Shown: piece after piece, positions 1 through 9,278 of the stretch
Layout of the letters: each line of letters begins with the position of its first letter
How positions within the stretch are numbered: the stretch's first letter is position 1
DNA from: Bacillota bacterium
GTDB lineage: Bacteria; Bacillota; Clostridia; Christensenellales; Aristaeellaceae
Direction: 5' to 3'
Assembly (NCBI GenBank): GCA_023411395.1
Contig: JAEYOV010000050.1
Location: 1-64,000, forward strand
DNA length: 64,000 nt
Translations under genes and position numbers: made by a program
Notes under the pieces: model-generated
What the model was told of the DNA's origin: nothing
The model's input: the letters and a program-made list of their open reading frames with translations, nothing else
Database searches by the model: none

Positions 1-230
1 TGGGTACCGTCGGGGGGGGGGTGCCCCCCGCCGCCGTTTCCGATGGTTCACACATTGTCCAAGATGCAATATCCCGATGCTTGCGGCGGGAGCAAGCCCT
101 CGCCCTCGCAGGATGCGTTATGCATTATCATTCCTTGGGGTGACGCATGCCAGCATAAACCTCAGGGACCGCCTCGCGCTTAACGTTTCCAAAGGTCTGA
201 TAGAATAAGCGGAAATGGGAGCGCACTCCG
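1..230. other. Intergenic stretch at window edge
   Basis: No supportable gene is seen here. A run of ten G (12-21) is followed within two bases by six C (24-29), which could fold into a short GC stem or could be an assembly weak point. A second small hairpin has arms GCTTGC (79-84) and GCAAGC (92-97) with a 7-nt loop. Either could be a 3-prime structure for the leftward GH130 gene that ends at 231, but no T-run follows, so I do not call a terminator. Confidence 0.4.
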
Positions 231-1277
231 TCATTCCAGCAGATCCATGATATCCTTGATCCCGGCTTCCGCATAGGCGATGCACGTGTCCGCCGCCCCG
301 TAGTATATCTTCACGATGCCATCCTCATAGAGTACGCCGCAATTGAATATCACATTGCCGAAGAAGCCGTTCTTTTCATAGCCGGTCTCAGGCTCCAGTA
401 CGGGCTTTTTCGTCCTTTTAAGCACCTTCCAGGGTTCGTTGGCATCCAAGAGCGCCGCGCCCAGGCAGTACCGGTCGTTACTCGAAGCGCCATGGTAAAT
501 TTCCAGCCAGCCCTCCTTTACACGGAAGGGTACGGCGCTGCAGCCGATCCTGCCGTCGTCCCAGAAACCGGGGCGCGCGCCCATCAGCAGCCTGTGGTTG
601 CCCCAGCAGACAAGGTCGGGGGATTCGGAAATCCACATGTCCCTTGTCTTGTATTCGGCTGAGGCGGGCCGGTTGAATGCGTAATATTTGCCGTTTATCT
701 TCTCGGGGAAAATCGCGATATCCTTATTGTCCGGCGTGAAGATGACGCCGTGCCGTTTGAATTCCTTGAAATCCGTCGTGGACGCAAGGCAGGTCGTGAC
801 GCCCGTTTTGGCCGAGATGGAGCTGTAATTGATCCAATACCGGCCATCAAGCAATGTGATCCGGGGGTCTTCGATGCCGAACGATTCGTATTGGTTCGCG
901 GGGCACATCGCCGGCGCATCGTCGATATTGAAATGAATACCGTCAACGCTTCTGGCGATGCGGAAATGGGAGATGGAGGTAAGCCACCGCTCGCCCGGTG
1001 CGAGCACGAACCTGGAATCATTCAGGTCCAGACCGGGGAGGGATTTGTCAAATTTCTTGATATCGATCTTCCCCAACGCCTCGCTATAATACGGTATGAG
1101 AACCGCATTAGGATCGTTGTTCACGGGCTTCTCCGCCACGCGCATGAGTAGCAGCACCTCTCCATTAAACCGTATCACGCCGGCGTTGAATACGCATTCG
1201 ACGGTGAAATCAGGGCGGGAGGGCTTTACATCCTTCGGCTGAATCAACGGGTTGCCCGGATATCTCTTAATACTCAT
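231..1277 (-). CDS. GH130 family beta-mannoside phosphorylase or hydrolase
   Basis: A 348-residue protein with the five-bladed beta-propeller pattern of GH130. The family cleaves beta-mannosides, usually by phosphorolysis giving alpha-mannose 1-phosphate, but one branch hydrolyses beta-1,2-mannosides. The conserved catalytic aspartate is seen in GIEDPRI (about D137), followed by the typical LDGRYWINYS strand and a TTDFKEF blade. No signal peptide is present, so it should act in the cytoplasm. The start overlaps the stop of the upstream beta-helix gene (ATGA), so the two are translationally coupled. I cannot separate phosphorylase from hydrolase without aligning the phosphate-binding residues. 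Family assignment is firm; substrate is open. Confidence 0.88.
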   Translation of the reverse strand: MSIKRYPGNPLIQPKDVKPSRPDFTVECVFNAGVIRFNGEVLLLMRVAEKPVNNDPNAVLIPYYSEALGKIDIKKFDKSLPGLDLNDSRFVLAPGERWLTSISHFRIARSVDGIHFNIDDAPAMCPANQYESFGIEDPRITLLDGRYWINYSSISAKTGVTTCLASTTDFKEFKRHGVIFTPDNKDIAIFPEKINGKYYAFNRPASAEYKTRDMWISESPDLVCWGNHRLLMGARPGFWDDGRIGCSAVPFRVKEGWLEIYHGASSNDRYCLGAALLDANEPWKVLKRTKKPVLEPETGYEKNGFFGNVIFNCGVLYEDGIVKIYYGAADTCIAYAEAGIKDIMDLLE

Positions 1278-3175
1278 TTGTCATGCTTCCCTTCCAAAAT
1301 AGTTTTCATTGCGATGCCGGAAAGCCCCAAAGCCACCCCCGGCGATTCGGGCCGCAATGTATAATCGCCTTGGGCCGGGTTTGTGAAAAGCGGGTCCGCT
1401 GTGAGCGTGCCGTCCCTGAGATCGAGCTTTCGCGTTTCATAATGCCTGTAATTTTCATCAACAAGCTGCTCTTCATATTTGCCGGATTCGCTGTACAGCA
1501 GGTTCTTCGAAAAATCGGTGATCGCGCCCTGATTATTGTAGAAGATCACCTTGCCCCGCGAATATAGGATATTGCTTAAGAAGGCGAATTCCTTGCAGCG
1601 GATGGCATTGACCTTGAGCCAGCTTCCGCTCACGAACACGTTATCGCGATATATGTTGCCGCTTAGCATGTGGTTGAGCGTCGGGTGCGTGCAGTCGATC
1701 ACCAGGTTCTTTTCCACGGTCCAGTCAAAGGTGTGTTCATCCAGGTAGATGCCGTTGCGGCCCGTATCCGGTTCGTCCCCCTGCTGGATGCCGCTGATGA
1801 TATTGCCGCGAACCACACCGTTTTCGGTGAACGTGACGTAGATCGCCCCGCCGTCGTTTAGCAGCTGCATGACCTTTGAAACCGAGTTGTTCTCGATTCG
1901 GGCAGGCTCGGCACTTAACCCGCCGCCCGCCGTATACGAGTAGGCGATACCGGAGTAAGGCGCATCGGATACCTCGTTGCCGATCACGTCGCAGCCATGG
2001 GAGGAGATCGCGATGGCCGACGTGCACGTTTTGCCTACGCGGTGTACGCGGTTACCTGTGATATGACAGCCGGCGCGGCCTTTACAACGGAACAAGATCC
2101 CGCACGCACCCGTATCCTCGATGATGCAATCCGAAACGGATGTGAAGCGGCAGGTCCCCTCAAGCCTTAACCCCTGCCCGCCCGTATGATGGATCGTCAG
2201 CGCCTCAAAACGGCACTTGTCGAGATTTACGGATGACTCTATCGCACCCGGCATACCGTAAGCGCCGAATCCGGCAGCCATCAGCGGCGCGTGCGTCACG
2301 GCAAGCGTCAGACTCCGGAGCGTTATGCCTTGCGCCGGTTCAATAAACCGTATAATGTTGTCTTGCGTGGGCGCAACAGCTTCCAAGCGCTCCATGTCCT
2401 CGCCGTCAAGCGGCCAGTAAACGACTCGCCCCGCCGTCTTATCCAGGTACCACTGCCCCGGCCGCGTCATGCCCTCCCTTGTGTTCCATACAACGTACTT
2501 GAGGCATTTGAACGACCCCGGGGGGTGTCCGCAGGGATGCGTGAACACGAGCGTACGGCTAGCAGCGTCGTGCGAGAAGATGCCGACGGAGGATTCGTCC
2601 CATTTGTGATAGACGGTGAGGTCCGCATTCCTTGCATCCAGCCAAGGGCCCAGGTCGCCCTCCCTGTACGTTAATTGGGACAGCTCCTCATAGGTAGGCT
2701 TGCGCTCCCAGCCGCCCGCGCTTGTGCTCAGCCACTCCACGTTGAACGTGGTTTCGTGCAGGAATGTTCCGCTTTCCGGCAGCCTTGCCCTTTCGCGGAG
2801 CCTGCCGTTCACCGTTAGCAACCGAAAGTCCCACTCCCCAAGCGCGGAGGCGGGAAGCTTGGCATACCAGAAATCGCCCTGCGCCTCCTTTTTCCAGCCT
2901 TCAATCCTTCTGCCGCCGTACAGCACGGGGGTTTCGCCCTCGGCCGCTTCAATCTGAAGCCCCGAATCCGCCGCCGTTAGCTGTATGGAAACATCCAAAT
3001 AGCAGCCGCTGCCAATTACGATCCTTCTATCGGCTCCCTCTTTCTGAAGCCGCGACGCCTGGACAGCTTTTGCAAGCGTGGCAAAAGGGCCGCCGGAATC
3101 ATCGCGGACTGGAGACCTTCCGTTCCAGCCATCGTTCCCATTCACAGACACATAGAAAACAATTTCAGGATTCAT
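1274..3175 (-). CDS. Right-handed parallel beta-helix protein, probable glycan-active enzyme
   Basis: A 633-residue protein that opens with FYVSVNGNDGWNGRSP and GGPFATLAKAV, the usual beginning of pectate-lyase-fold (right-handed beta-helix) proteins. Repeated short coils with Asn and Gly turns run through the middle (about residues 280-560, for example GNRVHRVG, GNEVSDAPYSG). Members include GH141-like and polysaccharide-lyase-like enzymes, but I see no motif that fixes an activity. There is no signal peptide, unlike extracellular pectinases, so an oligosaccharide substrate inside the cell is likely. It is the first gene of a two-gene operon with GH130; a clear ribosome site (GAGGAGGAAGG) precedes the ATG. 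Confidence 0.75.
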   Translation of the reverse strand: MNPEIVFYVSVNGNDGWNGRSPVRDDSGGPFATLAKAVQASRLQKEGADRRIVIGSGCYLDVSIQLTAADSGLQIEAAEGETPVLYGGRRIEGWKKEAQGDFWYAKLPASALGEWDFRLLTVNGRLRERARLPESGTFLHETTFNVEWLSTSAGGWERKPTYEELSQLTYREGDLGPWLDARNADLTVYHKWDESSVGIFSHDAASRTLVFTHPCGHPPGSFKCLKYVVWNTREGMTRPGQWYLDKTAGRVVYWPLDGEDMERLEAVAPTQDNIIRFIEPAQGITLRSLTLAVTHAPLMAAGFGAYGMPGAIESSVNLDKCRFEALTIHHTGGQGLRLEGTCRFTSVSDCIIEDTGACGILFRCKGRAGCHITGNRVHRVGKTCTSAIAISSHGCDVIGNEVSDAPYSGIAYSYTAGGGLSAEPARIENNSVSKVMQLLNDGGAIYVTFTENGVVRGNIISGIQQGDEPDTGRNGIYLDEHTFDWTVEKNLVIDCTHPTLNHMLSGNIYRDNVFVSGSWLKVNAIRCKEFAFLSNILYSRGKVIFYNNQGAITDFSKNLLYSESGKYEEQLVDENYRHYETRKLDLRDGTLTADPLFTNPAQGDYTLRPESPGVALGLSGIAMKTILEGKHDK

Positions 3176-3295
3176 ATATCCTTCCTCCTCAATTAAACCG
3201 CCGCCATTTATATAAATAGTAGCAAATTGCGCCGTGCCGTTATTTATCTTTTCTGCACAAAAACAGTATACTTTTCACGCATATTTGATAATCAT

Positions 3296-3324
3296 CATTG
3301 ATACCGGCGGAAAAATGATATAAT
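3296..3324 (+). promoter_or_regulatory. Promoter for the UROD-family gene at 3361
   Basis: A perfect -10 box TATAAT lies at 3319-3324. The -35 is less clear: CATTGA at 3296-3301 gives a 17-nt spacer, while TTGATA at 3298-3303 gives 15 nt. TTGATA also occurs just upstream (3285-3290), giving two direct copies, and TGATAATCA at 3286-3294 is palindromic; these could be an operator in this divergent region. Confidence 0.6.
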
Positions 3325-3360
3325 GGCAGCAGAAACCATGTGACGGATAGGAGCTATGAT

Positions 3361-4452
3361 ATGAATACGCTGACTTCGATTGAGCGCATCGGGAATTTTC
3401 TCAAACGCAAACCGCTGGACAGGATACCTGTTTACGAGCATTTCTGGGGCGACACGTACAAGGGCTGGCATGAAAAAGGCTGGGTTCCGGAAGGCGCGGA
3501 TTTCACCCAGCTTTTCGACTATGACATGCGGGAGAGCTTTTGTTTCAATATGACGGCTGACCTAGATTTCAAGCCGGTCATTCTGGAGGAAACGGAGGAA
3601 ACCTATCTGGCGCTGGATGGCAACGGCGCGAAGCTCCGGCGCCATAAAAAGCACGATACGACGCCGGAGCATGTGGATTTCACGGTGAAAGAGCGTGAAG
3701 CCTGGGAGGAACTGATCCGGCCAAGGCTGATAAAAGTGGATGAGCGCAGGATCAATTTTGAGGCCTACCGCCGGGAAAAGGCGCTGGCCGCAAAGGAAAA
3801 CCGTTTCTTCTGCTGGAGCGGGGTGAATGTTTTTGAATTGATGCATCCGGTATGCGGGCATGAGTACATGCTCATGGGCATGGCGATGGATCCGGACTGG
3901 GTCAGGGATATGTGCGCTGTTTTCTCGGAGCTGACGCTGAGCCTGATGGAAATCCTGTTCGCCAGGGAAGGCTACCCGGACGGCATCTGGTTCTATGAGG
4001 ACATGGGCTTCAAGGGCAGCCCGTTCATGAGCCCGGCGATGTATAAAGAAATCATTCAGCCATCCCACAAAAAGACGATCGCCTTCGCCCATTTGAAGGG
4101 CATGCCTGTCATCATGCACTCCTGCGGCATGGTGGAGTTGCTCGTGCCACATATGATCGAGTCGGGGATCGACTGCCTGCAGGTGATTGAAGTGAAGGCC
4201 GGGATGGACGTATTGAAGCTTAATAAGCTTTACGGCGACAGATTATCCTTGATGGGCGGCATGGACGTGCGCGAGCTTTACACAAACGATGTAAGCCGTG
4301 TGGAAGCGGAATTGCAAAAGAAAATACCCGCTGTGATGCCGGGTTTTGGCTACTGCCTCCACTCCGACCACTCGATACCGGTAACTGTCGACTATGACAT
4401 TTACAGGTATTTTGTTGACAGGGGCAGGGAAATAGGGACTTACTCGCTTTAA
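3361..4452 (+). CDS. Uroporphyrinogen decarboxylase (UROD)-family protein
   Basis: A 363-residue TIM-barrel protein of the UROD/MtaA/CmuA superfamily, which includes haem-pathway decarboxylases and corrinoid methyltransferases. The N-terminal TSIERIGNFLKRKPLDRIPV and C-terminal HSCG and GGMDVRELY segments are typical of the family. I chose ATG 3361 because AGGAG lies 7 nt upstream (3349-3353); an in-frame GTG at 3340 has no ribosome site. No corrinoid protein or haem genes are nearby, so a haem role is unlikely. It is divergent from a beta-helix/GH130 operon and its stop is 7 nt from the importer A operon end. Function in a sugar context is unknown. Confidence 0.8.
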   Translation: MNTLTSIERIGNFLKRKPLDRIPVYEHFWGDTYKGWHEKGWVPEGADFTQLFDYDMRESFCFNMTADLDFKPVILEETEETYLALDGNGAKLRRHKKHDTTPEHVDFTVKEREAWEELIRPRLIKVDERRINFEAYRREKALAAKENRFFCWSGVNVFELMHPVCGHEYMLMGMAMDPDWVRDMCAVFSELTLSLMEILFAREGYPDGIWFYEDMGFKGSPFMSPAMYKEIIQPSHKKTIAFAHLKGMPVIMHSCGMVELLVPHMIESGIDCLQVIEVKAGMDVLKLNKLYGDRLSLMGGMDVRELYTNDVSRVEAELQKKIPAVMPGFGYCLHSDHSIPVTVDYDIYRYFVDRGREIGTYSL

Positions 4453-4459
4453 CGCAAAC

Positions 4460-5296
4460 TTATCCTTTCAGCGCGCCTGTGGTGAAGCTTTTTTGAATTT
4501 CACCGCTCATCATAAGATAGATGATCAGCGTGGGCACCGTGGCGACGACGAGGCCTGCGCCAAGCGCGCCCCAGTTGGTGGCATACATGCCGACCATGCC
4601 CATGATGCCAACGGTCAGTGTCTTCCACTGGGGTTTGCTGATGAAAGAGATGGCAAACATCAATTCATTCCAGCAGCTTAAGTACGTAAAGATCGCGACG
4701 GTGGCAATGGCCGGACGGATGAGCGGCACCATGATCTTGACGAAAATACCGTAGATGCTCATGCCGTCCAGGCATGCCGCCTCTTCCATTTCCCGCGGAA
4801 TGGTCTTGAAAAAGCCGACAAAGATGTAGATGGCCATTGGTATCGCAAAAGCAACGTAGGGCAGTATCAGTGCGAAAGGCGTATCATACAGTCTGGTTCG
4901 CTTGAGGAATATAAACAGCGGCACAAGCGTTGCGTGAAGCGGAATCATCATGCCCATCAGGAAGAAGAGCAGTGTGCTGTTGCTCCATTTCCACTTCATG
5001 CGCGCAATGGCGTAGGCCGCCATCGTGGAGAGGATGGTGGAAATGAAGATGGTGGAGACAGTCACCAAAAAGCTGTTGAGCAGGAAGGTCGCAACCTTGC
5101 CCTTTTCCAGCACGTCCGCAAAGTTTTCAAAGTGATAGGTGGTTGGCAATCCCAAAGGGTTGCTGCCGAAAATTTGCAGGTTATCCTTCAGCGAGAATGT
5201 AAACAGCCAGTAGAGCGGAAAAAGCTGCACCAGCGCGATAGCGGCAAGCACCGTATAGAGGATGACTTTTCTTGTGGTCCTTGTGAAGCGGTACAT
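4460..5296 (-). CDS. Sugar ABC transporter permease, MalG-like (importer A)
   Basis: A 278-residue inner-membrane protein with about six hydrophobic segments. The binding-protein-dependent transport signature EEAACLDGMSIYGIFVKIMVPL (EAA loop, which docks the ATPase) is near residue 190, and the C-terminus ends SFTTGALKG, as is common for this family. ATG 5296 is preferred because AAGGAGG sits 6 nt upstream; ATG 5302 directly abuts that site. It lies 11 nt behind the MalF-like permease gene. The partner ATPase is not in the window. Confidence 0.9.
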   Translation of the reverse strand: MYRFTRTTRKVILYTVLAAIALVQLFPLYWLFTFSLKDNLQIFGSNPLGLPTTYHFENFADVLEKGKVATFLLNSFLVTVSTIFISTILSTMAAYAIARMKWKWSNSTLLFFLMGMMIPLHATLVPLFIFLKRTRLYDTPFALILPYVAFAIPMAIYIFVGFFKTIPREMEEAACLDGMSIYGIFVKIMVPLIRPAIATVAIFTYLSCWNELMFAISFISKPQWKTLTVGIMGMVGMYATNWGALGAGLVVATVPTLIIYLMMSGEIQKSFTTGALKG

Positions 5297-5307
5297 GTGC
5301 ATCCTCC

Positions 5308-6234
5308 TTAAAATTCAAGGTCTTCCACCTTGAACAGCCGCTGAACACAGACGGTGAACAGCAGGCATTCCAAGAGGATGAAAATGGCCATGGAACTTCC
5401 CATCCCATAGCGGTAGTTCAGAAATATGTTGGCGAACATGAGCGTGGTGGGCACTTCGGTGGCATGGATGGGTCCGCCCTTGGTAAGCACATAGATGAGG
5501 TCAAATGTCTTAAGCGACCCGATGAGCGCGAATGTCGCGCAAACCTTGACCATTGGCAGGATAAGCGGAATGGAAATGTGACGGGAGACTTGGGATTTGG
5601 AACAGCCATCAATCTCGGCCGCCTCATACAGCGAGGAGGGGATCGCCTTGATGGCGGAATAGAGCAGCAGCATATGATAGCCGATGTATTGCCATATCAG
5701 CACAAAAAAGACCGCGCCCAGCGAAATAACGGGATCGGCAAGCCAGCTGCGCTTCCAGCTCGCAAGCCCGATATTCTGAAGCAGTATGTTGAGCATGCCG
5801 TTGTTGGGGTGATATATCTTCATCCACAATTGGCCGATGACCGTGGTGGAGATGATGACAGGGATGAAATACACGTTCCGGAAGAGGCCTTCAAACTTTA
5901 CGCCGCGGGATATGAGAAGTGCCAGGCCCAGCGCCAGCGGCACCTGAACAAAGATGGACAGGCCGGCCAGGATAGCCGAATTGATGATGCCCTTGACAAA
6001 ATAGGTGGACGGATTTGTGAACATTTCCACGTAGTTGGCAAGGCCTATAAAAGTGCTTTTCCCGGCCCCGTTCCAGTCCAATAAAGAATAGTACCCCGAA
6101 AAAACGATGGGCAGGATCACGACGGATGAAAACACAAGAAGAGCCGGGAGCACAAAGACCGCAATGGCCCGCTTGTCTCTGAAGACCTTTTCCAATTTAT
6201 CAACCCCTATAGCGCCATTTGGTATTTTAGACAC
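5308..6234 (-). CDS. Sugar ABC transporter permease, MalF-like (importer A)
   Basis: A 308-residue inner-membrane protein with six likely membrane segments and the EAA loop YEAAEIDGCSKSQ around residue 215. It pairs with the next gene to form the importer A channel. The start is uncertain: GTG 6234 lies inside the right arm of a strong hairpin with AGGGG only 3 nt away, while a TTG about 13 codons downstream (at the LEKVF sequence) has AGGGG at better spacing. Initiation from within or just behind the hairpin would let RNA structure limit permease synthesis relative to the binding protein. Confidence 0.88.
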   Translation of the reverse strand: MSKIPNGAIGVDKLEKVFRDKRAIAVFVLPALLVFSSVVILPIVFSGYYSLLDWNGAGKSTFIGLANYVEMFTNPSTYFVKGIINSAILAGLSIFVQVPLALGLALLISRGVKFEGLFRNVYFIPVIISTTVIGQLWMKIYHPNNGMLNILLQNIGLASWKRSWLADPVISLGAVFFVLIWQYIGYHMLLLYSAIKAIPSSLYEAAEIDGCSKSQVSRHISIPLILPMVKVCATFALIGSLKTFDLIYVLTKGGPIHATEVPTTLMFANIFLNYRYGMGSSMAIFILLECLLFTVCVQRLFKVEDLEF

Positions 6235-6266
6235 TATCCCCTACGAAACGGGTCCGTAGGGGATAG
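6234..6266 (-). promoter_or_regulatory. Perfect 12-bp stem-loop between SBP and permease genes (importer A)
   Basis: CTATCCCCTACG (6234-6245) and CGTAGGGGATAG (6255-6266) are exact inverted repeats around a 9-nt loop. No T-run follows on the transcript side, so it does not look like a simple intrinsic terminator. It lies behind the SBP gene and touches the permease start. Such elements are known to protect upstream binding-protein mRNA and lower downstream expression; that role here is inferred. Confidence 0.75.
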
Positions 6267-6322
6267 CGCCAGACTGTCAGGCGTTCACGTATGTGAGAAC
6301 CTTTGATTTTGGGTAGGAAGAG

Positions 6323-7591
6323 TTATTTTTGTAGCTTCTCCATTTCAGCGGCGAATTCTTCGGGTGTCTTCTGGCCCGCAAAAATCTCCTGCACAAGGCT
6401 CTTATGGCGCTCTGCGGCTTCGCCGGAGAGGAAGGTATCCCAAGCGAGCACGGAACCGGTGGACTTGGAAGCGAAATCGATGATGTTTTGCACCAGCGCG
6501 CTCACTTCGATGCCGGTCATGTCAATCTTCCAGGTCGCGATGCCGGCGCCCAGCCTGAAGCTTTCGCGGGACATGTTCTCGGTGATGTACTTTACGAATT
6601 CAACGGCCAGTTCCTTATCCTTGGCGTTGTTGCTGACCATCAGGCTGTCGATGGCGCCGCCCAGGATCTGGGTCGCTTCACCTTTGCCGTCTGCGATGCC
6701 AGGCCAGTTCACGGCGATGACCTTATCCACGACCTGGGACAGCGCCGGGTCCTGAATCTCGCCTGCCAGCCAGCTGCCCTGATAGATCATGGGGACTTGC
6801 CCCGACAGGAACGGGATCTTGGCTTCATCATACGTCAGTGCCAGCGCGCCGGGATCAAAGGCGCCGGCCTTGACCAGGTCATCCAGGTACTTGGCGGATG
6901 CAACGAACTCGGGCGCATTGAACGTGGTGGCGCCGGAGAGGGCCTCGTTGGAAAGCGCAGCGCCGGCGGTGCGCACGGCGTACACGTTCTGGTAGAACAT
7001 GGCCGGCCAGCCGTCTTTGGCGCCTACGGTGAAGGGAACGATGCCCTTGGCCTTGAAGGCTTCCACAGCGGCGAGCAACTCATCGTTGGTGGTGGGAATG
7101 GCGACGCCGTTGGCATCGAACATTTCCTTGTTGCAGTACAGCGTGCCTACCCATTGGATGAACGTCAGGCCGTAGGTCTGTCCGCCGTAGGTGACATTGT
7201 CCAGGGCACCGCCCAGCAGGCGGTCACCGGTGCCGTCAGCAAGGTATTCGTCCAGCGCGAGCACCTGGCCGGCTTCCACAAAGGGCTTGGCGAAGCCGCC
7301 GCCCCAGGCAAAGAACACGTCAGGCACTTCGTTGGCGGCCATGGCGGTCTTGAGCTTGGTCTTGTAGGCTTCGTTTTCGGTGGCGTCAATGACAACCTCC
7401 ACATCCGGGTGCAGTTCCTGCCACTGCTTCAAAACGATGTTGAAGGACTTCGCGTTCGCGTCGGATTCGGTGGTCCACAGATGCCATACGTTGAGCGTCT
7501 TCTTTTCCTGTGCCAGAGCGGCCCCGCTCATCAGCGAGAGCGCCATGACCGCAACCAATGTCACAGCCAAGATTCGGGAAAACCTCTTCAT
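6323..7591 (-). CDS. Sugar ABC transporter substrate-binding protein (importer A)
   Basis: A 422-residue family-1 extracellular solute-binding protein. The N-terminal signal peptide (MKRFSRILAVTLVAVMALSL, then MSGAALAQ) ends in an ALA-Q type cleavage site and has no lipobox cysteine. The mature part starts TLNVWHLWT and carries DVFFAWGGG and QGSWLAG, typical of MalE/UgpB-like proteins. The start is backed by GGAGGAGG 6 nt upstream. It heads the SBP-MalF-MalG order and follows the YesM/YesN pair after 118 nt. The sugar is unknown. Confidence 0.92.
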   Translation of the reverse strand: MKRFSRILAVTLVAVMALSLMSGAALAQEKKTLNVWHLWTTESDANAKSFNIVLKQWQELHPDVEVVIDATENEAYKTKLKTAMAANEVPDVFFAWGGGFAKPFVEAGQVLALDEYLADGTGDRLLGGALDNVTYGGQTYGLTFIQWVGTLYCNKEMFDANGVAIPTTNDELLAAVEAFKAKGIVPFTVGAKDGWPAMFYQNVYAVRTAGAALSNEALSGATTFNAPEFVASAKYLDDLVKAGAFDPGALALTYDEAKIPFLSGQVPMIYQGSWLAGEIQDPALSQVVDKVIAVNWPGIADGKGEATQILGGAIDSLMVSNNAKDKELAVEFVKYITENMSRESFRLGAGIATWKIDMTGIEVSALVQNIIDFASKSTGSVLAWDTFLSGEAAERHKSLVQEIFAGQKTPEEFAAEMEKLQK

Positions 7592-7709
7592 GGTGTACCT
7601 CCTCCATATTGAGTTTTATTTGGTGAATTCATCATATATGAATAATCGCCAGAAATACATGGAGAAATTTTACCACAACCTTGAATTATTTGACTGCTTT
7701 TCAACCTTT

Positions 7710-9275
7710 TTAGCCATGTTCTGACCCGGCCCGGTATTGCTTGATGGTCATGCCCGTATATTTCTTGAACAGGGTGGAGAAATAGTTGGGGTCGTCTATG
7801 CCAACGCGTACGCCGACCTCATAGGCTTTCGCATTGGGGTCGTCCAGGTATTTGCGCGCCTGTTCAATGCGCTGTTTGTTAACAAACTCACGAAAGGACA
7901 TACCTGTGTGCTGCTTGAAGATGCGGCTTAAATACGATGCATTGAAGTAGAAATGCTTCGAGGTTTCGTGCAGTGAAAGGGAGGGATCCGAAAGCTTGGT
8001 CTGCACGAAATCGACGACGCTTTGAATCTGCCTGGAAACCGTGCTTGTGCGGATGCGCTCCAGCGTGCTGGTGGCTTCGCCCATCAGTGTCAAAAGGAAA
8101 TCTCGGATTTCCGCCACCGATGCCAGGTCAAACGTTTGAGCGATCCTGTCCTTCACATTCATGAAAGGCTCCATATGCATCATGTACAGGCTGGTAATCA
8201 CCTGCACCGCGCGCAGGCGCGCATTGTCAATGTTTTGCGCGCCGCTATGAAAGTGCTGCTCCACCCATGCGCGCACGCTTGCACTCATGCCGCCCCTTAA
8301 AAAAAATCCCACCTGTTCCAATTCCGCCATGGCCATTTGCATGGGCTCCACTGAGGTTAACTTGTCCTCCACAATGCCCAGGTCCTGATAGTAAATGACC
8401 TGATGGGCGCCAAGAAAGGTATGGCAATGGACGGCACGCAGAGCCTGGGCATACGACAGGCGGATATTCTCCGTGCCTTCCGCCATGGATCCTGCGCCCA
8501 TGGCATATGCTACATCCAGCGTGCCGTCCAGAACACGTTTCAGCGAATCAAAGTCCGCCGGATGTTCTTTGGCGCAACTGCAAAGCAGTACAAGCTGGTT
8601 GCCTTCCGCAAGACAGGTATGAACCGATTCCATCGTCTCCCTGGCCATATTCCCAATTGAAAACAAGGTAAACAATTGCTGCATCGTGTCCAGGTCGTTT
8701 TGAAGAAGCATCACCACGCCTGCCTGAAAACAATCTCCGGCCAGATGAAGCTTGAAAAAGGATTGCCTCTCCCGGCATACCGCCGGGTCCATCGGCGTTG
8801 TCAGCAGTTCATGCAGGAAGCGGTCGCGCAAGGCGGGCATGCTTTGTGCGATTTGGCTCTCAATTTCCGTGCTCTCAACAGTGCCGCTTTGCCTTGATAA
8901 TATCTTTTCCCGCACATTGGAAAGGATGGCCGAAAACTCCTTAAAGTCCACGGGCTTCACCAGGTAATCGACGATGCCGATCTTGATCGCGCGCTGCGCA
9001 TGGTCAAAGTCGTTGTAACCGGTGATGACAATCACCTGCACATTATCGTCCATTTTCAATATGCGCTGCGCCATTGCAAGTCCGTCCATTACAGGCATAT
9101 TGATATCCGTAATCACGATGTCGACCGTGTGCTCGTCCAGGTATTCCAAAGCTTCCAGGGCGAAAGAAGCCTCCTTCACCACCTCGTATGTATCAGCCTC
9201 CGCCTCCAAATACCGCCTGAGCAGCATCCTTTCCAGCGATTCATCTTCCACGATCATAACTTTCAGTTTCAGCAT
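7710..9275 (-). CDS. Response regulator with AraC-type DNA-binding domain, YesN-like
   Basis: A 521-residue regulator. The N-terminal receiver domain has the acidic pair E10-D11, phospho-acceptor D57 (in ITDINMP) and a conserved lysine in YLVKPVDF. A long central linker follows, then a C-terminal AraC/XylS double helix-turn-helix (about 420-521: LSRIFKQHTGMSFREF, GIDDPNYFSTLFKKYTG). It begins 3 nt after the histidine kinase stop, so the two form an operon. It probably activates the importer A genes directly downstream: two copies of CAACCTT (7676-7682 and 7702-7708, read as AAGGTTG on the minus strand) lie between them and are a candidate site. Confidence 0.92.
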   Translation of the reverse strand: MLKLKVMIVEDESLERMLLRRYLEAEADTYEVVKEASFALEALEYLDEHTVDIVITDINMPVMDGLAMAQRILKMDDNVQVIVITGYNDFDHAQRAIKIGIVDYLVKPVDFKEFSAILSNVREKILSRQSGTVESTEIESQIAQSMPALRDRFLHELLTTPMDPAVCRERQSFFKLHLAGDCFQAGVVMLLQNDLDTMQQLFTLFSIGNMARETMESVHTCLAEGNQLVLLCSCAKEHPADFDSLKRVLDGTLDVAYAMGAGSMAEGTENIRLSYAQALRAVHCHTFLGAHQVIYYQDLGIVEDKLTSVEPMQMAMAELEQVGFFLRGGMSASVRAWVEQHFHSGAQNIDNARLRAVQVITSLYMMHMEPFMNVKDRIAQTFDLASVAEIRDFLLTLMGEATSTLERIRTSTVSRQIQSVVDFVQTKLSDPSLSLHETSKHFYFNASYLSRIFKQHTGMSFREFVNKQRIEQARKYLDDPNAKAYEVGVRVGIDDPNYFSTLFKKYTGMTIKQYRAGSEHG

Positions 9276-9278
9276 ACA

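Noticed and set aside
6404..7612. Plus-strand open frame of 402 codons opposite the importer A SBP gene
   Set aside because: Mirror of the SBP coding strand; no ribosome site or family match.
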